Shown here piece by piece: positions 1-8,278 of a stretch of DNA of 64,000 nucleotides. The first letter of the stretch is position 1. The number at the start of each line of letters is the position of its first letter. This DNA is from Pseudobutyrivibrio ruminis CF1b (lineage in GTDB: Bacteria > Bacillota > Clostridia > Lachnospirales > Lachnospiraceae), in assembly GCF_000424005.1 (NCBI RefSeq), contig NZ_AUJB01000005.1, positions 1 through 64,000 of the forward strand, written 5' to 3'. A program made the translations under genes and the position numbers. The notes under the pieces are model-generated. The model worked only from the letters and a program-made list of their open reading frames with translations. It was not told the DNA's origin and did no database searches.

Positions 1-177
1 GAGGACAGACTTCGTCCAGAGAAGTCAGAGGTAAATCGTCTTCTTGGTTCTAACGAGAAGATTCTTCAGCTCACAGACTGGAAGCCTCAGTACACATTCG
101 AGCAGGGTCTTGCTGAGACAATTGAGTTCTTAAGACACAACTTAGATAGGTATAAGGTAGATATTTACAATATTTAA
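1..177 (+). CDS. C-terminal end of a LegB-like NAD-dependent sugar dehydratase (partial)
   Basis: The window opens inside a reading frame; its last 58 codons end in TAA at 175-177. The end reads RPEKSEVNRLLGSN, then a DWKPQYTFEQGL segment and a final IEFLRH stretch, which is the usual tail of extended SDR enzymes where the substrate loop ends and the last helix packs. The RPxxSEVxRLLGSN pattern is typical of the 4,6-dehydratase LegB of legionaminic acid synthesis. The PtmE-, NeuB- and NeuA-like genes downstream fit that reading. The Rossmann half and the catalytic YxxxK lie outside the window, so the exact substrate (GDP- or UDP-activated HexNAc) is inferred. Confidence 0.6.
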   Translation, partial: EDRLRPEKSEVNRLLGSNEKILQLTDWKPQYTFEQGLAETIEFLRHNLDRYKVDIYNI

Positions 178-193
178 TTCACTTAGGGGAATA

Positions 194-1669
194 ATGAAGA
201 TACTAGATTTTTTTAAAGGCTATAGAAATATAGCCTTTAGGATTTTAGCCTGCATTTATTCTGCAGTGCTTTTCTATTTAAACTATATAAGAGTGTTTGA
301 TGTAAACCTTTGGGGCGACGAGGCCTACACAGCCTGGATTATAAAATATCCTGTAAATCAGCTGATTGATTACACCGCCGCCGATGTACATCCACCACTT
401 TATTACATTGGACTCAAGGCCTTTTGTGGAATCCTTGGCCAGAGGGCGACTGTATTTCATTTCTTCTCAGTTTTAGCCCTTGCCTGTATGCTGATATTTG
501 CACTTACAGTTATCTGGAAGGAATTTGGTCCAGCAGCATCACTGATAGTGATTACATTCACATCTATCTCAGATGCAGCACTTAGATTCAATGTAGAAAT
601 CAGAATGTATTCATGGGCAGCAGTATTTGTATTTTTAACATACTATTTCACCTACTGCCTTATCAAAAGACCGGCAATAAAATACTATGTGGGATTTTCC
701 ATAGCATCACTTGCCGCAGCATATACACATTATTATGCCTTGGTAGCAGTGGCTTTCTTCTATGCATATTTGCTTATCAGAGCCATTGTCTACAAGAGAA
801 CAGAGCTGATAAAGACATTGATTGTCAGCGGTATCGCTATTGCAGTTTATCTGCCATGGCTCACCAAGCTTATCAGCTGTTTCACTGCCAGAATTGACAA
901 CTACTGGATAGCAGAATACTCATCATTTTCAGAGTGCTTCAGCTATCTGTTCTCAGACCACTTCACATTTGGAATGTGGTTTGTAATTATATTAATGCTT
1001 GTGCTCACAGTGCTTTATGAGACTGGCTTTGCCACTGTAGAAAAATCAGAGGCGAGAGAGTACAAGGTAAAATATGGAAACAAGATTCATTACTCAGAGA
1101 CTGTTGAAGTCATTATTGCCGGCCTTCTTTCAATCGCTGGCACTATGGCTACAGGCATTTGGATTTCAGCACTTGTAAGTCCATTCTTTGTAACCAGATA
1201 TATCTATGTGGTGGCACCTGTTGCCTGGCTTATCTTGGGAATTCTTTTCTCAAAGATGAAAATGAGAATCCTTTGGACACCAGTATTTCTGGCATTCACA
1301 TTGTCCATGCTGATTCCAGCCTACAAAGAGATTTACTATGGTGATGTTGATATCATGAACCGCACACAGTTTGTACTGGATGTGCTGGCTTATGTAGATG
1401 GTGATGATATGATTATCACCAACTTTGGCGGAGACGAGCTGCCTATGTACTATTTTGATGGCAAGCAGTACGTCAATGATGCCGACATCAACAACATGGA
1501 GCTTGTTGATAATGAGGGTGTTACCAACTGGATTATTGTAGGTGACAACTGGTCAAATGAAGAGATTGTAAACAAGGTTTCCGAGCAGGGCTTTGGCTGT
1601 GATTTGATTCTCAGCGAAGGAATGATTGGTACCGCAAGAGTTTGCATATATAGATGCTATAAACTGTAA
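194..1669 (+). CDS. GT39/PMT-like membrane glycosyltransferase (GT-C fold)
   Basis: This 491-residue protein has many hydrophobic segments. An acidic motif (WGDEAY, about residues 40-45) follows the first membrane segment, and DVHPPLYY follows at about 64-71. Both are hallmarks of the ArnT/PMT/GT39 superfamily, where the first acidic pair lies in the outer loop and serves catalysis with a polyprenyl-phosphate sugar donor. A soluble C-terminal tail (about 400-491) faces the outside by analogy. RBS-like AGGGG stands before the ATG at 194. It lies 16 nt after the LegB-like gene and 19 nt before the PtmE-like gene, so it is cotranscribed with the nonulosonate set. Donor and acceptor cannot be told from sequence. 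Confidence 0.75.
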   Translation: MKILDFFKGYRNIAFRILACIYSAVLFYLNYIRVFDVNLWGDEAYTAWIIKYPVNQLIDYTAADVHPPLYYIGLKAFCGILGQRATVFHFFSVLALACMLIFALTVIWKEFGPAASLIVITFTSISDAALRFNVEIRMYSWAAVFVFLTYYFTYCLIKRPAIKYYVGFSIASLAAAYTHYYALVAVAFFYAYLLIRAIVYKRTELIKTLIVSGIAIAVYLPWLTKLISCFTARIDNYWIAEYSSFSECFSYLFSDHFTFGMWFVIILMLVLTVLYETGFATVEKSEAREYKVKYGNKIHYSETVEVIIAGLLSIAGTMATGIWISALVSPFFVTRYIYVVAPVAWLILGILFSKMKMRILWTPVFLAFTLSMLIPAYKEIYYGDVDIMNRTQFVLDVLAYVDGDDMIITNFGGDELPMYYFDGKQYVNDADINNMELVDNEGVTNWIIVGDNWSNEEIVNKVSEQGFGCDLILSEGMIGTARVCIYRCYKL

Positions 1670-1688
1670 TAAATACTTTGGAGACAAC

Positions 1689-2729
1689 ATGGAAAATGTA
1701 TTTATAAAAGAAGATGACACAATTTTACAGGCTATGAAGACTTTCGATGAGAGTGCCCGCAGAACTGTTTTCATCGTAGATGAAAAAATGAAGTTGATCG
1801 CTGCACTTTCAGAAGGTGATGTGCGCCGTTTTATTCTTTCAGGTGGAGATTTAAATAATAAGGTTAGCGAGATTGCCAACTACACTCCTAAGACTTTAAA
1901 GGAAGACGACATCGATGGCGCAAAGGAATTCCTTAGCCATTACAATATCGAGGGTGTTCCAATCGTAGATGATAACGGCATTGTTATCGATACAGTATTC
2001 TGGAGCGCTGGAAAGCGTAAGCATAAGAGCAGCCTTTCAACACCTGTAGTTATGATGGCAGGTGGAAAAGGCACACGTCTTTATCCATACACAAGAATCC
2101 TTCCAAAGCCACTTATCCCAGTGGGAGAGAAGCCTATTGCCGAGCTTATTTTCGACGGTTTTTCTGAGTATGGAATCAACCGCATGATTATGATTGTAAA
2201 TCATAAGAAGAACATGATTAAGTCTTACTTCGGTGAGGTGGAGAAGCCATATTCCATCGAGTATGCCGATGAGGATACTCCTCTTGGAACAGGCGGCGGA
2301 CTTTCACTTCTACGTGGAAAGCTTGATGAGACATTCATTCTCACAAACTGCGACATCCTTATCGAAGATGATTATTCTCTTATCTGTGAACATCACAAAA
2401 AAGAGGGCAATGTTATCACTATGGTCTGCTCTCTCAGAAATTTCCAGGTGGCTTACGGCGTTGTAGAGTTTGGTGAGCACGGAAATATCATCGATATGAA
2501 AGAAAAGCCAGAGTTCAGCTTCTTTACAAATACAGGTATCTACATCGTAGAGCCCGAGGTGTTTGATTACATCAAAGACGACGAATTCATCGGTTTCCCA
2601 GATATCATCAACCGTATCAAGGAAGATGGTAAGAAGGTTGGCGTTTATCCAATCAATGAGAATTCATGGATGGATATGGGCCAGCTGGACGAACTCAGTA
2701 AGATGGAAAACAGACTTAGAGGAAAATAA
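1689..2729 (+). CDS. PtmE-like CBS-domain sugar-1-phosphate nucleotidyltransferase
   Basis: I chose ATG 1689 over the upstream in-frame ATG at 1626 because GGAG lies just before it and the 1626 start would overlap the previous gene. The 346-residue product has a tandem CBS region (about 1-115; RRTVFIVD, GVPIVDDNG) followed by an NTP_transferase domain. That domain has the nucleotide-binding signature MAGGKGTRLYPYT, LPKPLIPVGEKP, the NCDILIEDDY metal site and PLGTGGGL. CBS plus nucleotidyltransferase is the build of PtmE, the glucosamine-1-phosphate guanylyltransferase that feeds legionaminic acid synthesis in Campylobacter. With LegB-, NeuB- and NeuA-like neighbours the same role is likely. 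CBS domains suggest control by an adenine nucleotide. GTP over other NTPs is inferred. Confidence 0.72.
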   Translation: MENVFIKEDDTILQAMKTFDESARRTVFIVDEKMKLIAALSEGDVRRFILSGGDLNNKVSEIANYTPKTLKEDDIDGAKEFLSHYNIEGVPIVDDNGIVIDTVFWSAGKRKHKSSLSTPVVMMAGGKGTRLYPYTRILPKPLIPVGEKPIAELIFDGFSEYGINRMIMIVNHKKNMIKSYFGEVEKPYSIEYADEDTPLGTGGGLSLLRGKLDETFILTNCDILIEDDYSLICEHHKKEGNVITMVCSLRNFQVAYGVVEFGEHGNIIDMKEKPEFSFFTNTGIYIVEPEVFDYIKDDEFIGFPDIINRIKEDGKKVGVYPINENSWMDMGQLDELSKMENRLRGK

Positions 2730-2743
2730 AAGAGGGAATTAGT

Positions 2744-4402
2744 TTGGAAAAATTAAAAGCTTTTTTTACCGACATGAATAAAGAAAAAGCACTTAAGCTT
2801 GCTGCTGTAGTTCTTGCAGCAGCAACTATTATTTATAGTGTTTATTTCTACTTTGCAAACTGTTTCAACAGTGCAGCAACAAAAAGAACAAATTTCTACT
2901 ATGGAATTATCTTCCTGGTAATATTCGCAATTACGATATATCTTTTGAGACTTCTCATTTTAGATAAAGAATGGAACTACCCAAGATTGTTCGTAATCAT
3001 GGCTCTAGCCTGGACATTTTGTATGCAGCTGGTAATGCCTCCTATCTCAGGTGTTGATGAGGTGGCTCACTACTACAGCGCATATCACGCATCAAACATT
3101 ATGATGGGTAAAAAGGACCACAATCTTAGTACAGATTCAAGCAACCCTAGCGTTTGGGTGCAGGATCAGTCCTTTTTCTACATGAGAGCAGAGGATTACT
3201 ATATGCTCCCATATCTGGATGTAACATTCCCATATCAGTACCCTGTACTTGCCAATGGCAACTGGATTAAGCATGCCGAGGATATGCAGGATGATATAGA
3301 ATGCCAGATTGCACCAGCAAAAGCATCAAGATATCTGGTATCTGGTTTTGGTATAACCATCGCAAGATTACTTGGCTTTGGATTTGCCGGCGTAATTTTC
3401 ATGGGAAGATTTATGAACTCACTGTCTCTGATTATTGCAGGCTGGATAGCGCTGAAGCTTCTTCCTGTCGGAAAGCATCAGTTCTTTACTTTTGCATTAT
3501 TCCCTACAGTGATTCACCTTTGCAGTTCTTATTCTTATGACAATATGAGTATCCTGTTTTCACTGGCATTACTCACACTTTGTTTATATTATAGCCAGCC
3601 ACATGTAAAGCTTCATGCATGGGATTTGATTATCCTTGGAGGCTGCGTACTTATTCTTATTCCAAATAAGACAGTGTACGCGTTGTTTGCAGTATGGATT
3701 TTTGCCATCCCTCTCAAGAAGTGGTGGTCAGACGTAATCCTCAGCAAAAAGTGGTACGAATATGGAATTATTCTTGCCATTGTTCTAGGCTGTGTATTTG
3801 TAGTAAGAAAGATTTTTATAAAGTATTACTACATGATTGGAAATCAGGTCTTCTGGAAATATGCTGGAGAGACAATCGAGCAGGACGGTTCAAGAGAAGC
3901 ATGGACCTGGTATTACTTCACCACTCACAAGATGGAAACACTTAAGTTTGCCTGGGATGGAATCAAGGTAGACTTCTGGTTCAATATAAAGCACATTGTT
4001 GGTAGCGAATTGGGACATGTAATGTTAAATGCTCAGGTTCCAATGGCTTGCGTTATCACAATGTTAGCCCTTTTGATTATTGGAATTATTTTCATCAAAG
4101 GTAAGAGAATCAAAAAGTGGCAGATAGCAATTATCATTCTTGGTATTTTATTCTGCCTTGTAGCCATTTTTGTAGGCTGTATGACTAGATTTACACCGCT
4201 GGACAGCCAGAGAATCCAGATTTCATTCAGATATCTGATTCCACTTTACATGGCCCTTTGCATCGTGCTTGGTACTGATGCAAAAGAAAACAAGCTGGCC
4301 CTTTCGCTTATTTACATTCAGAATCTTGCACTTGCATTTTCAATGTGCGGATTGCTTTATTTCTTATTCCATTTGAGAGATGGAATGCCAGCTCCGTTTT
4401 AA
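2744..4402 (+). CDS. DUF2142-type polytopic membrane protein, probable GT-C glycosyltransferase
   Basis: The start is TTG at 2744, 6 nt after AGAGGGA. The 552-residue product is hydrophobic along its length. It has an acidic motif in the first outer loop (PPISGVDEVAHYYSAYH, about residues 99-115), which matches the G-x-DE-x-x-H signature of DUF2142 proteins. These are common in Gram-positive polysaccharide loci and are thought to be GT-C transferases. A large outer loop follows at about 115-185. It sits between the PtmE-like gene and a GT4 gene. The biochemical role of the family is not established; transfer of a lipid-phosphate sugar to the glycan is inferred from fold and context. Confidence 0.7.
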   Translation: MEKLKAFFTDMNKEKALKLAAVVLAAATIIYSVYFYFANCFNSAATKRTNFYYGIIFLVIFAITIYLLRLLILDKEWNYPRLFVIMALAWTFCMQLVMPPISGVDEVAHYYSAYHASNIMMGKKDHNLSTDSSNPSVWVQDQSFFYMRAEDYYMLPYLDVTFPYQYPVLANGNWIKHAEDMQDDIECQIAPAKASRYLVSGFGITIARLLGFGFAGVIFMGRFMNSLSLIIAGWIALKLLPVGKHQFFTFALFPTVIHLCSSYSYDNMSILFSLALLTLCLYYSQPHVKLHAWDLIILGGCVLILIPNKTVYALFAVWIFAIPLKKWWSDVILSKKWYEYGIILAIVLGCVFVVRKIFIKYYYMIGNQVFWKYAGETIEQDGSREAWTWYYFTTHKMETLKFAWDGIKVDFWFNIKHIVGSELGHVMLNAQVPMACVITMLALLIIGIIFIKGKRIKKWQIAIIILGILFCLVAIFVGCMTRFTPLDSQRIQISFRYLIPLYMALCIVLGTDAKENKLALSLIYIQNLALAFSMCGLLYFLFHLRDGMPAPF

Positions 4403-4427
4403 TAAAAAAATTAATTAGAGAGAATAT

Positions 4428-5624
4428 ATGAAAAAGCATATTTTAATAGTTTGCCAGTATTTTTACCCTGAGCCATTTCGTATAAGCGATATTGCTTTCG
4501 AGTGGGTAAAAAGAGGATACAAGGTTACTGTGGTTACAGGTTTACCTAATTATCCTGAGGGGAAGATTTATCCTGGCTATGGATTGTTCAAAAAGAGAAG
4601 AGAGACCATCAACGGGGTGGATGTTATCCGTATCCCATTGATACCAAGAGGAAAAGGGAAGTTTGGTCTTGTGATGAATTATTTCAGCTTCCCATTCTTC
4701 GGATTCTTCTGGAATCTATTTACTAAAATTAAAGCGGATGAGGTGTTCATGCTGGAGACCTCACCGATGAATCAGTGCAAGGTAGGCGTGGCATATGCAA
4801 AGAAGCATAATGTGCCATGCTACTTGTATGTTCAGGACTTGTGGCCTGAGAACGTGGAGATGATCACAGGAATCCACAGCCCACTTGTAGTAAAGCCAAT
4901 CGAGAGAATGGTTAGAAAAATCTACAAGGGCTGCACACATATCTGGGGCACCAGCCCAAGCTTTGTGGAAGCTATTCGTAAATACGTAGACCCAGCAGAG
5001 CATGATAAGGTCAGCTTCTGGCCACAGTATGCTGAGGAGTTCTACGAGCCAAAGGAGAAGAAAGCCCACAAGGGATTCAATGTAATCTTCACAGGAAACA
5101 TTGGACAGGCCCAGGGATTGGAGATTCTTCCAGAGGCTGCTTCCATCATTCGCAAGGAAGGTATCAAGGATGTACGCTTTACCATCGTAGGAGATGGAAG
5201 AGCACGCCATACATTTGAGGACAGCATCACAAAAGCAGGGGTATGGGACTTATTCGAGTTCACCGGCCGTGTAAAGGCTACAGAGGTTCCGGATTACCTG
5301 GCTACAGGAGATGCAGCATTCCTTTCTTTTGCAGATGATGACCTTTTTGCAAAGACTATTCCAGCAAAGCTTCAATCATACATGGCCTGCGCAATGCCTA
5401 TCATTGCCTCAGCCAAGGGTGAGACAGTCCGCGTCATCACAGAAGCAGACTGCGGTATGTGCTCAGACATCGGAGATGCAGAAGCACTTGCCTGCAACAT
5501 CATCGCAATGCGCAATCTCTCAGCATCCCGCCTCACAGAAATGAGTGAGAATGCATACGCATACAACAAAGAGCACTTCTCTAAGAAGAAGCTGATGGAT
5601 GAGATAGATGTGTATATGAGATAA
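4428..5624 (+). CDS. GT4 glycosyltransferase, WbuB-like
   Basis: A 398-residue cytosolic GT-B enzyme. The N-terminal acceptor domain begins MKKHILIVCQYFYPEP and carries GLPNYPEG (about 38-45), a loop typical of WbuB-type transferases of N-acetylfucosamine and related aminosugars. The C-terminal donor domain has the FTGNIGQAQGLEILPEA strand/helix, an FTGRV segment and a GT4-type SYMACAMPIIASAKGE region in place of the usual EAMA-GxP. No signal peptide is seen. RBS AGAGAG precedes the ATG. It adds a sugar to a lipid-linked intermediate. The sugar is unproven, because the WbuB likeness rests on the N-terminal motif alone. Confidence 0.82.
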   Translation: MKKHILIVCQYFYPEPFRISDIAFEWVKRGYKVTVVTGLPNYPEGKIYPGYGLFKKRRETINGVDVIRIPLIPRGKGKFGLVMNYFSFPFFGFFWNLFTKIKADEVFMLETSPMNQCKVGVAYAKKHNVPCYLYVQDLWPENVEMITGIHSPLVVKPIERMVRKIYKGCTHIWGTSPSFVEAIRKYVDPAEHDKVSFWPQYAEEFYEPKEKKAHKGFNVIFTGNIGQAQGLEILPEAASIIRKEGIKDVRFTIVGDGRARHTFEDSITKAGVWDLFEFTGRVKATEVPDYLATGDAAFLSFADDDLFAKTIPAKLQSYMACAMPIIASAKGETVRVITEADCGMCSDIGDAEALACNIIAMRNLSASRLTEMSENAYAYNKEHFSKKKLMDEIDVYMR

Positions 5625-5654
5625 ACTTCTATGTAAAAAACTTTACATAGAAGT
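5625..5654 (+). terminator. Perfect 13-bp hairpin between two transferase genes
   Basis: ACTTCTATGTAAA (5625-5637) is matched by its exact reverse complement at 5642-5654 around a 4-nt loop. It starts the base after the stop codon of the GT4 gene. A short T4 run follows only at 5662-5665, and the stem is AT-rich, so it is a weak intrinsic terminator, an RNA processing/stability element, or part of the edge of the inserted gene that follows. Stem and loop are seen directly; the function is inferred. Confidence 0.45.
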
Positions 5655-5689
5655 ACAGAACTTTTAAACTTTAAATGAGGAATTTTGAA

Positions 5690-6520
5690 ATGAAAACCGC
5701 ATTTGCTACAGTTATTTACAAGCAGGCGAGAGAGTATCTTGATGATTTTTTGAAGTCTGTGGATGAGCAGACTGATAAAGACTTTGATTTATTACTAGTT
5801 AATGATAATTACAATAGTAATGAGTTAGAGGAAATTCAAACTATACTTGAATCATTAACAATAAATTACAAGATATTAGATATAAGCCAGCAAAAGTTAT
5901 CTATAGCTGGGACAAGAATAGAAATGCTAGGGTGTGCCAAGGATTTAGGATATGATTTGGTGATACTTGGTGATGCTGATGATACTTTTAGTGTCGACAG
6001 AGTAGCAAAATATAAAAAAACATTTGAAGAAAATAAAGATGCTGCTTTTTTCTATAACAAGTTAATCTTTGATAATGGTAAAGATGTTTTTAAGGTAATG
6101 CCTAAGCGAATTGATAGCATTAAGGCTATATCACAATGTAACTTTGTAGGTTTAACATCATCAGCTATCAATATGAATTCAGAGATTATTACTCAGGAAT
6201 TCATAGATTCTTTAAAAGAAAGTGATAGCCCTGTATTCGACTGGTACCTGTTCTCGAGAATAGTTCTGGCTGGAGGAACAGGAATATATGTAGAAGATGC
6301 AGCCAGCATATATCGTATTTCCGATAATAACATGGTGGGAGTATCCAGAGATGTTAAAAAGGAATATGATGTTAAAAAGGTTCATTATTCTAATCTTGCT
6401 AAAAAGGATAAGTACTTTGAAGGATTGCTAGAAAAGCTAGAAAGATTAGATATAAATAGATTAGGAGAAAATCCAAATCACCAGGGTTACTGGTGGAGTG
6501 ATATTCAAATGGAGGAATAA
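5690..6520 (+). CDS. GT-A glycosyltransferase (GT2-like), AT-rich
   Basis: ATG 5690 is preferred over ATG 5675, since GAGG at 5677-5680 lies 9 nt before it. The 276-residue product has a GT-A layout: an N-terminal VIYKQAREYLDDFLKSV segment, a nucleotide-binding LLVNDNYNSNE strand, and ILGDADDTF (about 87-95) as the probable DxD metal site. A FDWYLFSRIVLAGG helix follows. Length is near the usual GT2 catalytic core and there is no membrane anchor. Codons are much richer in A/T third positions than in the GT4 gene before it and the neuB gene after it, and a perfect hairpin borders it, which suggests it was inserted. It ends 2 nt before neuB and is likely translated with it. Acceptor and donor are unknown. 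Confidence 0.68.
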   Translation: MKTAFATVIYKQAREYLDDFLKSVDEQTDKDFDLLLVNDNYNSNELEEIQTILESLTINYKILDISQQKLSIAGTRIEMLGCAKDLGYDLVILGDADDTFSVDRVAKYKKTFEENKDAAFFYNKLIFDNGKDVFKVMPKRIDSIKAISQCNFVGLTSSAINMNSEIITQEFIDSLKESDSPVFDWYLFSRIVLAGGTGIYVEDAASIYRISDNNMVGVSRDVKKEYDVKKVHYSNLAKKDKYFEGLLEKLERLDINRLGENPNHQGYWWSDIQMEE

Positions 6521-6522
6521 AT

Positions 6523-7572
6523 ATGAGATTTAATTATCAGGCAATGGTAGAAGGAAATCAGAGACCATACATTATTGCAGAGCTTGGTGCTAATCACAAC
6601 GGTGATATGGAGCTTGCCAAGACACTTATAAAGACAGCAAAGGAGTGCGGTGCTGATGCAGTAAAGCTTCAGTCATGGACCGTAGACGACCTTTTCTCAA
6701 AGAAGAAATACGAGGACAACTATTTCCTCGGCGACGATTACAGAAACCGTACAGACTATTCTCTTAAGACTGTTATGGAAGCTTATGCAGTAAACAAGGA
6801 GCAGCACTTCATGCTTCAGAAGTACTGTGAGGAGCTTGATATCGATTTCGTATCTACACCATTCTCAATGGCTGGCGCAGATATGCTTGTAGATGAACTT
6901 CACGTTCCATATCTTAAGATTGCATCACTTGATGTAGATAACATTCCATTCCTTAGACACGTAGGTAGCAAGGGTGTTCCTGTTGTTATCTCTACAGGTC
7001 TTACAGGTATGGATGATGTATGTGCAGCTGTTAGAGCTCTTGAAGAGGGTGGCTGTCACGAAATCGTTATCCTTCACTGCGTATCTATGTACCCACCAAA
7101 GGATGAGCAGGTGAACCTTAACAACATCGATATGTACAACATGGTATTCGATTATCCAGTTGGTTACTCAGATCATACAATCGGAACAGTTGCTCCAATC
7201 ATGAGCATCGCAAAGAACGTATGCATCATCGAGAAGCACTTCACAATGGATAAGAACATGGAAGGATGGGATCACAAGGTTAGTGCAGACCCAGCAGAGC
7301 TTAAGGCTATCTGTGATGCAGCTCGTCAGGGTTATACAATGCTTGGTAACTACCACAAGGTAGTAGTAGAGGATCAGAACCGTCGCGACGAGTTCAAGCG
7401 CTCAATCGTAGCTAAGCACGATATGCCTGCAGGTCACGTTCTTACATTTGATGACCTCGACTACAAGCGCCCAGGTACAGGAATCTCTCCAAAGTACTAT
7501 GAGGCACTTATCGGCCGCGAGCTTAAGCACGACGTAAAATATGATGATATCTTCACATGGGGTGATTTCTAA
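6523..7572 (+). CDS. neuB: NeuB-family nonulosonic acid synthase (legionaminate/sialate synthase)
   Basis: A 349-residue enzyme that condenses PEP with a six-carbon aminosugar to give a nine-carbon sialic-type acid. The N-terminal barrel holds YIIAELGANHNGD (about 16-28), DAVKLQSW (about 45-52), STPF, STGLTG and the metal-site region VGYSDHTIG (about 213-221). The EKHFT strand follows. The C-terminal SAF antifreeze-like domain is present (RSIVAKHDMPAGHVLTFDDL, about 289-308). Length fits NeuB/LegI. RBS GGAGG precedes the ATG. The LegB- and PtmE-like genes suggest a legionaminic acid precursor (LegI role), but NeuB, LegI and PseI cannot be separated firmly by eye. Confidence 0.9.
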   Translation: MRFNYQAMVEGNQRPYIIAELGANHNGDMELAKTLIKTAKECGADAVKLQSWTVDDLFSKKKYEDNYFLGDDYRNRTDYSLKTVMEAYAVNKEQHFMLQKYCEELDIDFVSTPFSMAGADMLVDELHVPYLKIASLDVDNIPFLRHVGSKGVPVVISTGLTGMDDVCAAVRALEEGGCHEIVILHCVSMYPPKDEQVNLNNIDMYNMVFDYPVGYSDHTIGTVAPIMSIAKNVCIIEKHFTMDKNMEGWDHKVSADPAELKAICDAARQGYTMLGNYHKVVVEDQNRRDEFKRSIVAKHDMPAGHVLTFDDLDYKRPGTGISPKYYEALIGRELKHDVKYDDIFTWGDF

Positions 7573-7573
7573 A

Positions 7574-8278
7574 ATGATAGCATTTATTCCAGCTAGAGGC
7601 GGCTCAAAGGGCGTCCCTGGAAAAAACATAAAAGAACTTTGCGGCAAGCCTCTTATCGGTTACACAATAGAGGCCTGCAAGAACGCAAAGCACATCGACA
7701 GAGTCATCGTCACTACAGACGACGAAGACATTGCAAGAGTTGCAAAGGAGTTTGGCGCTGAGGTTCCATTCATGCGTCCAGATTACCTTGCCAGCGACAC
7801 AGCTTCAGCTGTAGATGTATATATTCATGCAGCAGAGTTTGTAATGAATGAGACAGGCGAAAAGCTTGATAAGTTTATGGTGTGCCTGCCTACAGTTCCT
7901 TGCCGTGATTCACATCACATCGACGAGGCTATAGAGAAATTCCAGGTAGACAAAAGCACTACACTTATTTCATTTACAGAGGCTGAGGTGCCACCAGGAT
8001 GGTACCACGTGGTAGATGAAAATGGTCGCGTTAGCAATGCAGGTTTTGGAGCAGCAGGTTCCAACATTGCAAACCGTCAGACAAACGCCACATTCTATAT
8101 CCCTAACGGAGCCATCTACATTTTGGATTACGAGCTCCTCAAGGAAAAGAGAACCTACTACTGTGACAACACCACTACTTATGTGATGTCACGTGAGGAT
8201 TCTGTGGATATAGATTATCCAATCGACTTCGAAATTGCAGAGCTTATGATGGAGAAAAAACTAAATGACAATAATTAG
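7574..8278 (+). CDS. neuA: NeuA/LegF-family CMP-nonulosonic acid synthetase
   Basis: ATG 7574 lies 2 nt after the neuB stop and GGGG at the neuB end can serve as RBS; the upstream in-frame ATG at 7541 is inside neuB and unlikely. The 234-residue protein starts with the cytidylyltransferase signature FIPARGGSKGVPGKNI (about 4-19), then KPLIGYTIEAC, VVTTDDEDIA and DYPIDFEIAE near the end. It activates the NeuB product with CTP to give the CMP-sugar donor. It overlaps the next membrane gene by 14 nt. The pairing with neuB is diagnostic; legionaminate over neuraminate is inferred from legB and the PtmE-like gene. Confidence 0.88.
   Translation: MIAFIPARGGSKGVPGKNIKELCGKPLIGYTIEACKNAKHIDRVIVTTDDEDIARVAKEFGAEVPFMRPDYLASDTASAVDVYIHAAEFVMNETGEKLDKFMVCLPTVPCRDSHHIDEAIEKFQVDKSTTLISFTEAEVPPGWYHVVDENGRVSNAGFGAAGSNIANRQTNATFYIPNGAIYILDYELLKEKRTYYCDNTTTYVMSREDSVDIDYPIDFEIAELMMEKKLNDNN

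Noticed and set aside
1626-1688. Upstream in-frame start of the PtmE-like gene
   Set aside because: It overlaps the preceding gene and lacks a ribosome site; ATG 1689 follows GGAG and matches the expected CBS start.
4761-5210. Long open frame on the minus strand within the GT4 gene
   Set aside because: It lies fully opposite a well-supported gene, has no ribosome site, and its Cys/His-rich text is typical of antisense translation.
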